Positions 1-5,699 of a stretch of DNA of 15,092 nucleotides are shown piece by piece (the first letter of the stretch is position 1; every line of letters begins with the position of its first letter). Location: NCBI GenBank assembly GCA_964611635.1, contig CAZTAS010000164.1, positions 1-15,092 of the forward strand, in the 5' to 3' direction. The position numbers and the translations under genes were made by a program. Under the pieces are notes generated by a model, which saw only the letters and a list, made by a program, of their open reading frames with translations, did no database searches and was not told the DNA's origin. This DNA is from JAFDED01 sp964611635 (GTDB lineage Bacteria; Desulfobacterota; JAFDED01).

Positions 1-55
1 TAATCATACCCCATAGTATATTATGTTACGCTTAATATGTCAAGTAAGTACTAGT
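1..55. mobile_element. Possible end of an inserted element interrupting the ABC permease gene
   Basis: The leftmost ~55 bases are strongly AT-rich, unlike the coding DNA that follows. They begin where the permease reading frame loses its family resemblance: after the residues VVPVI the frame runs only LVLT and stops. An 8-bp palindrome TACTAGTA (49-56) lies at the change point, and a strong leftward promoter follows at once. Truncated host gene, abrupt composition change and an inward-reading promoter are what the 5' end of an insertion sequence looks like. No transposase is visible because the window ends, so the element family and its terminal repeat cannot be determined. An ordinary frameshift followed by a normal intergenic region is the alternative. 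Confidence 0.35.
15..43 (-). promoter_or_regulatory. Strong sigma-70-type promoter reading leftward out of the window
   Basis: On the minus strand there is a perfect -35 box TTGACA (38-43), a spacer of exactly 17 bp (21-37) and the -10 box TATACT (15-20), which differs from TATAAT at one position. The promoter lies just past the premature end of the permease and points away from it, so it would drive a gene outside the window. That gene could be a transposase if the AT-rich edge is a mobile-element end. Confidence 0.6.
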
Positions 56-570
56 ATCACCGGGACAACCCAATAGGCCCATGGCCACTGTACTAGCCGA
101 AAAGCCGTAATCACCAACAAGATTATCATACCCCCCATCAAGGATTTCGTGGCGCCCCACAGGATGTCGCCAGCCACCACTTCTTCAATACTTACCGGAG
201 TGGCTATGATGGCGGCGTATGTTTTCTGATGGATCATACGGGTAAAGGAACCAAAACAGCACTCGAAAGTGGCCGTATACATGGCCGATGAGACCACCAG
301 TCCTGGCGCCAGATACTGAACGTATGAAACCCCATCCATGACGGGGATCAGCCGGCCCAGGCCATAGCCCATGGCCAGGAGAAACAGCACAGGCTCACCG
401 AGGTTTCCAAGCAAGCTGGGTTTGTAAAATTGCATCCAGACCCAGGCGTTTCGCTGCCAGACTCTGAGTACTAGATGAGATAGCCGGGGGAAGTGGGTAT
501 ATTCCCTGGCGGTCAAAGCTATCTGACGCGGCAAATTGGCAAACAATTGCATGAATAAGGCTTGATCCAT
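40..570 (-). pseudogene. Truncated ABC-2 type (NodJ-like) exporter permease
   Basis: This would be the membrane subunit of the two-gene ABC-2 exporter whose ATPase lies just upstream. The start is the ATG at 570 (MDQALF), four bases after the ATPase stop, consistent with translational coupling. Features typical of NodJ-family permeases are visible: an N-terminal cytoplasmic segment with aromatic residues, a first membrane span near residues 55-72 (NLGEPVLFLLAMGYGLG), a second near 88-106 (APGLVVSSAMYTATFE), the cytoplasmic YAAIIATPVSIEEVVAGDILWGATK coupling region (118-142, interrupted here only by quotation) and a third span near 143-160. The frame ends at residue 176, inside what should be the fourth span. 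Family members are about 250-265 residues with six spans, so roughly the last third is missing. The loss coincides with an AT-rich, promoter-bearing edge, so an insertion is the likely cause. Without the last spans it is unlikely to work as a transporter. Confidence 0.75.
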
Positions 571-574
571 AAAC

Positions 575-1561
575 TCAGTCGCGCAGCTCTCGGCCCGTGA
601 GGCGGAGAAATACGTCCTCAAGTGTTGCAGGTCTATGAATAATATCCTCTCCATTGATCTCCAGCACACGCTGGAGAAGACCCTCGCCGGATTTGGAGAA
701 CAGATAGAGGGTATCCCCTACACGCTCGTGGGCAAATCGATATTTGTTTAAAAACTCAAGAATCTGGCCGCCCTGGTTTTCGTCCACCCGCAGCTCGATG
801 ACGTCATCACCCACATGCGACTCCACCAACTCCCGTGGAGAGCCCTGAGCTACAATAGTCCCCATGTCCATAATGACCAAACGATCACACAGCTGTGCCG
901 CCTCCTCCATGTAATGAGTGGTCAGAATCATAGTGGTTCCATGGCGTTTAAGGGTCCTCAGGTTCTGCCAGATTAGATGACGAGCCTGAGGATCCAGCCC
1001 CGTGGTTGGTTCATCCAGGATCAGGAGCCGCGGGCGGTTAATCAGTGAGCGTGCGATAACAAGCCGCCGTTTCATTCCGCCGGAAATCTGCGTTATTTTG
1101 GCCTGCGCCTTCTCCTTTAGTTGCATGAACTCCAGCAATTTATCAGCCCGTCTGCCCGCTTCCTTCGTCGGGATGTCAAAGTACCGTGCATAAACCATCA
1201 GATTAGCCCTTACCGTTAGATCGGGATCCAGGTTGTTCTCCTGGGAAACCACGCCGATTTGCGCCTTGATCTCTCTGAGATTTTTCCGGATGTCTCTACC
1301 CATCACCGTGATCTCACCGGCGGTCATAGGAGAGTAACCATAAATCATGTTTACGGTCGAAGTTTTTCCGGCACCGTTAGGCCCTAGGAAGCCGAAACAT
1401 TCTCCTTCCTTAAGGCGAAAATGAATCCCCTTGACCACCTCCAGTTTACCGTAGCGCTTGGCCAGGTTTCGCGCCTCAACCAAAGGACGTGTCTTCAAGG
1501 AATGATTCTCGTCCGACTTCTCGGCCTGCCGATGTTCACTTTTCGAGTCTTCATGCATCAT
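575..1561 (-). CDS. ABC-2 exporter ATP-binding protein, NodI/DrrA type
   Basis: Cytoplasmic ATPase that would energise the ABC-2 permease encoded next. All nucleotide-binding motifs are intact in the 328-residue product: Walker A GPNGAGKTS (60-68, Lys66), Q-loop near Gln107 (VVSQENNLDPDLTV), signature ISGGMKRR (159-166), Walker B LLILDEPTTGLD (179-190, Glu184) and H-loop TTHYMEEA (His216). The C-terminal ending PATLEDVFLRLTGRELRD is characteristic of the NodI/DrrA group. The first ~25 residues are polar and lie ahead of the domain. I chose the ATG at 1561; an upstream in-frame GTG at 1594 lies deeper inside the preceding HD gene. The ATG overlaps the end of that gene by 11 bp, so the two are probably co-transcribed and coupled. 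The substrate is unknown. Because the partner permease is broken, this subunit may be functionally orphaned unless another permease exists elsewhere. Confidence 0.92.
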   Translation of the reverse strand: MMHEDSKSEHRQAEKSDENHSLKTRPLVEARNLAKRYGKLEVVKGIHFRLKEGECFGFLGPNGAGKTSTVNMIYGYSPMTAGEITVMGRDIRKNLREIKAQIGVVSQENNLDPDLTVRANLMVYARYFDIPTKEAGRRADKLLEFMQLKEKAQAKITQISGGMKRRLVIARSLINRPRLLILDEPTTGLDPQARHLIWQNLRTLKRHGTTMILTTHYMEEAAQLCDRLVIMDMGTIVAQGSPRELVESHVGDDVIELRVDENQGGQILEFLNKYRFAHERVGDTLYLFSKSGEGLLQRVLEINGEDIIHRPATLEDVFLRLTGRELRD

Positions 1562-2348
1562 GGAGTTCTTCACAGCGTGCCTTCGAGACAGCACGAATCA
1601 TCCGGTGATGAATCTCGCGTCCTATCTCAAGACCCTGGTCAATGAACTCTGGGCCATAACATTTTCCAGGAGAGCTCCTGAAGGTGGACTTGATTTTGCG
1701 GATCCTCTTCATCCCCTGGGAATAGTGCTCCAGCACAGACTGAGGCGTTGCGCCCCGAGTGGCGGCCATTAACCAGAGAGTCTCGGTGAAGTTATCGGGT
1801 CCCCACCGAAATTTATCTGCATCATATAAAGCATTACTGATAAGCTGCCCTCGAGCGTTCAAACCCCCTGGACCCACAACGGGCTGCGGCACAACAAATG
1901 CCTCGTGATTGGAGATTGCCATCACAACAAACCGAAGTTCTTTCTCGTCCATGGCCCATTGTTTTAAGAGTTGCTCGGCGGCCAATGCACCGGCTTTAGC
2001 ATGGTTCTTCTCCTTGCGTCGGATATCATGCAAAAGCCCGCCAATTTGAGTCAGCACGACCATCCATACCGCATCAGCACGGCGGTGGCATCCCTTGTTC
2101 TTTTGCTCTTCTATGACGATTGCACCACCTTCCACGGCTACTTTCCGGGAGTGGTCCCAGCCATGTCCAAAATCATCCGCAAGACTTCGTTCTGCGTGCC
2201 TTCGACATCGAAGGACCAGCGCGTGGCTCTCGAATATGGACTGGGAATTTTGCAGAGACTCTGCGCAATCAGCATAGAATCTGGGGGCTGGCAGCCGTTT
2301 GGCCAACTCCTGACCCTCACGCATCATTTTTTTGAAAAAGGCTTGCAT
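1551..2348 (-). CDS. HD-domain metal-dependent phosphohydrolase
   Basis: HD-superfamily hydrolases use a His/Asp-bound metal to cleave phosphate esters or nucleotides. The metal ligand set is visible in the 265-residue product: GHGWDHSRKV (His62, His66), GGLLHDIR (His107-Asp108), ISNHEAF (His148) and YDADKFRWG (Asp176/Asp178). This pattern fits the small soluble HD proteins related to predicted nucleotide or (p)ppGpp-type hydrolases, but the substrate cannot be named. The C-terminal half (about 205-265) is basic and unassigned. The start is uncertain: the ATG at 2348 has only a weak AGG six bases upstream, a TTG at 2447 would add 33 residues that look non-conserved, and the ATG pair eight codons downstream is also possible. 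Its end overlaps the ABC ATPase start by 11 bp, suggesting one operon. The link to export is positional only. Confidence 0.8.
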   Translation of the reverse strand: MQAFFKKMMREGQELAKRLPAPRFYADCAESLQNSQSIFESHALVLRCRRHAERSLADDFGHGWDHSRKVAVEGGAIVIEEQKNKGCHRRADAVWMVVLTQIGGLLHDIRRKEKNHAKAGALAAEQLLKQWAMDEKELRFVVMAISNHEAFVVPQPVVGPGGLNARGQLISNALYDADKFRWGPDNFTETLWLMAATRGATPQSVLEHYSQGMKRIRKIKSTFRSSPGKCYGPEFIDQGLEIGREIHHRMIRAVSKARCEELHDA

Positions 2349-2545
2349 TTGGTGCCTGATGGTGAACCCAATACCTGGGAGACGGGAATAAGTATTTAAA
2401 TTTCCACGAGTCCTTCTCCGGACAGACAGGAATGTCTTTACCACCAATTAATGTCCAAGGGCTTGAGGATTGGAAAATCTATAAACAGCTACCAATGGGA
2501 GTGCAGTGGGTATATCTCCTGGTGCTGATTCGCCCATTATACTTG

Positions 2546-3310
2546 TCATGTTTCCCGTCGTCTTCGCTGGACGAAGAATTGGTCAATCAATCGATTAGTC
2601 TCCCCGCTGGTAAAAAGTCGGACCGCTTTTTCAAACTCGTACTCCAGGGCTGCCCGCCGATCCAGTCGGGGGATTACATCGCATGCGCGCTTGACGGCCT
2701 GCACAGCCTGGAGGGGGCGAGAGGCAAGCATATTGGCCATTGCTTGTGCCTGGTGCCAAAACCTCTCTGGTGGCACCACTACGTTGACCATCCCCAGTTG
2801 AAAAGCTTCCTTTGCCCCGATGGGCTCTCCAGTCATGGTCAGTTCCCTGGCTTTCGCCAGCCCAATACGCCGGGCAAGGGGTTCCACAAATGGGTTGAAG
2901 CCATACTTAACCTCGGGATGGGCAAAAATGGCGGTTTCCGAGGCCACTATAATGTCGCAAAGCAACGCTATGTTAAATCCTCCACCTAAAGCCAGCCCAC
3001 TGACAGCCGCCACAGTGGGCTTTCCAAAGTCGCAGATACGGAGGTATAGTTTCAAGAAAAAAAGGAAATGCTGCTCAAGCTTGCTTTCTTCTAATCGAAG
3101 GACTTCCTTTAGATCCATGCCGGCACAAAAAACTTCCTCACCACCGGTAAGGATCACGGCGCGAATTGATTCTTCCTCCTCCATTTTATTGAGGCACTCC
3201 ATTAAATCTTGCGCCATCTGATGAGAAAGGGCATTATACTCCCTCGGCCTGTGAAGCGTGATAGTTGCTATGGCCTTGTCCGCCTTGATCTGAATACTTC
3301 GGGACTCCAC
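2546..3310 (-). CDS. Enoyl-CoA hydratase/isomerase (crotonase) family protein
   Basis: Crotonase-fold enzyme acting on acyl-CoA thioesters, cytoplasmic. In the 254-residue product the CoA and oxyanion-hole segments are clear: HRPREYNALS (20-29), FCAGMDLKEV (61-70) and GLALGGGFNIALLCDIIVAS (105-124). Of the two catalytic glutamates of rat mitochondrial enoyl-CoA hydratase, the second is kept (Glu133 in AHPEVKYG). The first is replaced by Asn113 in GGGFN. Retaining only the second glutamate is known for delta3-delta2-enoyl-CoA isomerases, so isomerase-like or other crotonase chemistry is as likely as hydration. I chose the GTG at 3310: it has AGG seven bases upstream and gives a normal family N-terminus, while the ATG at 3340 has no ribosome-binding site. 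No other beta-oxidation gene is nearby. A promoter with an operator-like palindrome lies upstream. About 200 bp separate it from the HD gene. Confidence 0.88.
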   Translation of the reverse strand: MESRSIQIKADKAIATITLHRPREYNALSHQMAQDLMECLNKMEEEESIRAVILTGGEEVFCAGMDLKEVLRLEESKLEQHFLFFLKLYLRICDFGKPTVAAVSGLALGGGFNIALLCDIIVASETAIFAHPEVKYGFNPFVEPLARRIGLAKARELTMTGEPIGAKEAFQLGMVNVVVPPERFWHQAQAMANMLASRPLQAVQAVKRACDVIPRLDRRAALEYEFEKAVRLFTSGETNRLIDQFFVQRRRRET

Positions 3311-3361
3311 GTTATGCCTTCCACCAAAAAAAGCACACATATTTTTGAATTTAACATATTT

Positions 3362-3390
3362 AACTTAACAAAGACACCATGGGGTGTCAA
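3362..3390 (-). promoter_or_regulatory. Candidate promoter of the crotonase gene
   Basis: On the minus strand a perfect -35 TTGACA (3385-3390) is followed 17 bp later by a moderate -10 TAAGTT (3362-3367). Transcription would begin near 3355, giving a leader of about 45 bases before the GTG start at 3310. The -35 overlaps the GACACC/GGTGTC palindrome, so a regulator bound there would block polymerase. Confidence 0.4.
3373..3388. promoter_or_regulatory. Operator-like palindrome GACACC-N4-GGTGTC
   Basis: A perfect 6-bp inverted repeat (GACACC 3373-3378, GGTGTC 3383-3388) separated by ATGG. It overlaps the -35 box and upstream spacer of the leftward crotonase promoter, the classic position for a repressor site. 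A run of six T follows on the plus strand, which makes it resemble a rightward terminator, but no rightward gene precedes it. The cognate regulator is not in the window. Confidence 0.35.
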
Positions 3391-3563
3391 TTTTTTCTTA
3401 GATCTCCAAGGCAGTAAAAATAGCGGTAAATATGGGCCTTCTCCCGCATTAGAAAAAGGAGATCAGAACCCGGACGGAGATTCTAACCTGTTGGATGAAT
3501 AAAATAGCCAAAAAGGCTAAAGAGGTTGTCAATGGCCTTATTTCTCGGAATTCCCGATTTTTC

Positions 3564-3592
3564 TTGAATAAGCATTTTATTTGCGATATTTT
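3564..3592 (+). promoter_or_regulatory. Candidate promoter of the aminotransferase gene
   Basis: TTGAAT (3564-3569) and TATTTT (3587-3592), each matching the sigma-70 consensus at four of six positions, are separated by 17 bp. The site lies about 50 bp upstream of the aminotransferase start at 3645 in an AT-rich stretch. It is plausible but not strong. Confidence 0.35.
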
Positions 3593-3644
3593 TACTTTGG
3601 TTACCATCCAAAATATCGTGAGGATGATTAAGGAGTGAACAAAG

Positions 3645-4814
3645 ATGAGCTTTTCAGTACCAGTAGTTACTTCGATACGTGAAATTCCCTATGGTGACCG
3701 CAAGCGAATCAACGACGCGGCACTCGGGCATGAGGGGTTGGTGGACATGGGCTCTGGCAATCCCGATCTACCCATGCCTCCATTCATCCGCCAGCGCCTG
3801 ATCGAAGCTTTGCACGATGGATGTGCACGCTACACAAGCTACTATGGATTGTCGGAACTCCGGGAGGGGATAGCACGAAGACTTTTGGATCAGCGAGGAC
3901 TATTGGTGGACCCGGAAAGGGAATTGTTGGTGACACACGGTGTGCAGGAAGCACTGTATGTCGTCATGCGGGGCCTGCTGGGACCCGGCGACAAGGTGCT
4001 GATCCCGAGCCCACATTACGCTTCATATTCTCTCAATGCAACAGCCTGCGGAGCCACGGCGGTACCGGTACCCCTGAATGAAGCGGATGGTTTCTCCCCT
4101 GATCTGGAATTACTGGAGCGAGCTATAACACCCAAGACCCGGGTACTGGCCCTCACCATCCCCAGTAATCCACTGGGAGTTGTATGGCCCCGGGAGATAC
4201 TGGAAGCCCTGGCGGACCTGGCGATACGGAGTAATTTAGTGGTGCTTGTGGATGAGATTTACAGCGATTTTGTTTTTGGATATCCACCCATCTCCATGGG
4301 GGCTCTTCCGGGAATGAAGGAGCGGACTTTCACTTTCAACGGGTTCTCCAAGTCCTTTATGATGATGGGACTCCGGATGGGTTATGTAGCTGGCCCAGCC
4401 GAACCTATGAAGGCCATCATGAACCTTCATTACTGCGTCACCCTTTGCCCTACGTCTTTAAGCCAATTGGCCGCGCTGGCCGCTCTTGAATGCCCGGAAG
4501 AACAGGTAAAGCCCATCATCAATGAATATCTCGAGCGTCTGGATATGTTATACAATGGTGTGGTCTCTCTGCCAGGCGTTACCTGTGTTCGTCCCGGTGG
4601 CACCTTCTATGTATTTCCTAATATGAAGCGTTTCGGCATGGGATCGCTGGAGTTGGCTACAAGGTTGGTGGAAGAAGCTGGTGTCCTGACACTACCGGGC
4701 ACGGAATTTGGCCCGTATGGTGAGGGGTATCTCCGTCTGTCCACCTGCACTGATCGATCAGCTATTAAGGATGGTCTCCAAAGATTAAGAGAGTTTGCAG
4801 AGCGATATGAATAG
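3645..4814 (+). CDS. Class I/II pyridoxal-phosphate aminotransferase
   Basis: Fold-type I PLP enzyme transferring an amino group between an amino acid and a 2-oxo acid, cytoplasmic. The 389-residue length is normal for the family. Visible active-site elements are the substrate-side SGNPDLP (37-43), RYTSYYGLSELREGIARRL (62-80), HGVQEAL with Tyr125 in PSPHYASY, Asn175 in IPSNPLG, Asp203 and Tyr206 in VDEIYSDFVF, the Schiff-base Lys236 in NGFSKSFMMMGLRMGYV, and the carboxylate-binding Arg364 in GYLRLST. All key residues are present. The motif set fits the aspartate/aromatic-type (AspC/PatA-like) subfamily; the amino acid specificity cannot be read from sequence. The start is supported by AAGGAG nine bases upstream. 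A terminator-like hairpin follows it, so it is probably transcribed alone. No biosynthetic neighbours suggest a pathway. Confidence 0.93.
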   Translation: MSFSVPVVTSIREIPYGDRKRINDAALGHEGLVDMGSGNPDLPMPPFIRQRLIEALHDGCARYTSYYGLSELREGIARRLLDQRGLLVDPERELLVTHGVQEALYVVMRGLLGPGDKVLIPSPHYASYSLNATACGATAVPVPLNEADGFSPDLELLERAITPKTRVLALTIPSNPLGVVWPREILEALADLAIRSNLVVLVDEIYSDFVFGYPPISMGALPGMKERTFTFNGFSKSFMMMGLRMGYVAGPAEPMKAIMNLHYCVTLCPTSLSQLAALAALECPEEQVKPIINEYLERLDMLYNGVVSLPGVTCVRPGGTFYVFPNMKRFGMGSLELATRLVEEAGVLTLPGTEFGPYGEGYLRLSTCTDRSAIKDGLQRLREFAERYE

Positions 4815-4916
4815 TGGAATTCATGTTTACCTCCTCAATGAACTGAGTTTCAGTAAGCCTGTAAAGAGTATAAGAGGGATGGTATGGTGGATATATTTTC
4901 ATGTTTCTAGTAACAT

Positions 4917-4965
4917 GGAGCCCTGATTCCTGAACTCGAGAATCCAAAGGCTCCTGGTATTTTTT
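4917..4965 (+). terminator. Possible rho-independent terminator after the aminotransferase gene
   Basis: GGAGCC (4917-4922) pairs with GGCTCC (4949-4954). Inside it GATTC (4925-4929) pairs with GAATC (4940-4944), giving a two-part stem with a ten-base loop. Five bases after the stem comes a run of six T (4960-4965). The gap before the T run and the internal loops make it imperfect. It lies about 100 bp past the aminotransferase stop and about 30 bp before the next start, so it could equally be a structured leader of the next transcript. Confidence 0.4.
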
Positions 4966-4996
4966 CCGTGCAATTAAAAAAATGGAAGGAGGAGTT

Positions 4997-5671
4997 ATGA
5001 GATTTTCTCTGGCTGACATTTCAATGTACCAGGATTTGGCAGATGTTCAATACGAGGTGCACGTAGAAGACTGGCTTCGAGATGGATGGCGCATGTTTGC
5101 ATCCAATGTAGGCTCTTTCATTGTTATCACGATCATCATGATAGCCACGGGATTTGTGGTGGGTCTCACCGGCATCGGCAAATTCGGATTGGGTGTAATC
5201 ATGGTCCCACTGGCCGCGGGTGTGGGCCTTTCTTGCCTCCAGCAATTGCGGGGTGGAGGCTTTGAATTCCAGGATTTCTTTCAAGGATTCCGCCAGTTCG
5301 TCCAGCTTGCCCTATATGGACTCGTGACAAATATTGCCATCATAGTTGGCATGGTCCTGTTAATTGTTCCGGGTGTTTATCTGCTGGTGGCCTACTTTTT
5401 CGGCTGGCTTCTGGTGGCTGACAAGGGGATCGATTTCTGGCGTGCCATGGAAGTGAGCCGCGTGGTGGCCCATAGGCGTTGGTTTTCACTGTTCGGTTTC
5501 TTGCTTGTGCTTATGTTGATCAACATCATCGGGGCCATCCCTTTGGGACTGGGATGGCTCGTCACCATTCCGTGGACCCTTTGCGCTTCAACAAAGGCGT
5601 ATCATGACGTCTTTGACCAGCCCTCTCGGTTGAAAGAGCCTGAAACAGTGCAGCCTATAAAACCTAGTTAA
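4997..5671 (+). CDS. Small polytopic membrane protein, GPDPase-membrane-domain-like
   Basis: A 224-residue integral membrane protein. After a soluble N-terminus ending in VEDWLRDGWRMFASNVGSF (23-41), a pattern typical of glycerophosphodiester phosphodiesterase membrane-domain and DUF975-like proteins, hydrophobic spans occur near 40-58, 62-84, 104-140 (probably two, joined by IVPGVYLL) and 164-200 (probably two). The loops include FQDFFQGFRQF (91-101) and a conserved-looking DKGIDFWRAMEVSRVV (142-157). The tail is short and charged. The ATG at 4997 is chosen because GGAGGAG lies directly upstream; the in-frame ATG at 4982 would place that ribosome-binding site inside the coding sequence. It precedes the GH57 gene by 28 bp and is likely co-transcribed. 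No catalytic domain is present; a membrane or envelope role is inferred only from topology. Confidence 0.82.
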   Translation: MRFSLADISMYQDLADVQYEVHVEDWLRDGWRMFASNVGSFIVITIIMIATGFVVGLTGIGKFGLGVIMVPLAAGVGLSCLQQLRGGGFEFQDFFQGFRQFVQLALYGLVTNIAIIVGMVLLIVPGVYLLVAYFFGWLLVADKGIDFWRAMEVSRVVAHRRWFSLFGFLLVLMLINIIGAIPLGLGWLVTIPWTLCASTKAYHDVFDQPSRLKEPETVQPIKPS

Positions 5672-5699
5672 CATTTCAACATTAGTCGGAGCAGCGTTG

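Larger units (their letters stand above)
3311..3644. other. Divergent intergenic region between crotonase and aminotransferase genes
   Basis: A 334-bp AT-rich gap between two divergently transcribed genes. It holds a leftward promoter with an embedded palindrome (3362-3390), a rightward promoter candidate (3564-3592) and the aminotransferase ribosome-binding site AAGGAG (3630-3635). It also has a small hairpin TAGCC-AAAAA-GGCTA (3505-3519) and an inverted pair TTAGAA/TTCTAA bracketing the stretch just upstream of it. One short rightward reading frame (ATG 3495, stop 3636-3638, 47 codons) ends six bases before the aminotransferase start. It lacks a well-placed ribosome-binding site and is not called as a gene. 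Confidence 0.6.

Noticed and set aside
2432..2989. 185-codon rightward open frame
   Set aside because: It lies antisense to the well-supported crotonase gene and its product resembles no family; the opposite strand has clear catalytic motifs.
3373..3400. Hairpin followed by six T, resembling a rightward terminator
   Set aside because: No rightward gene ends before it; its overlap with a leftward TTGACA makes an operator more likely.
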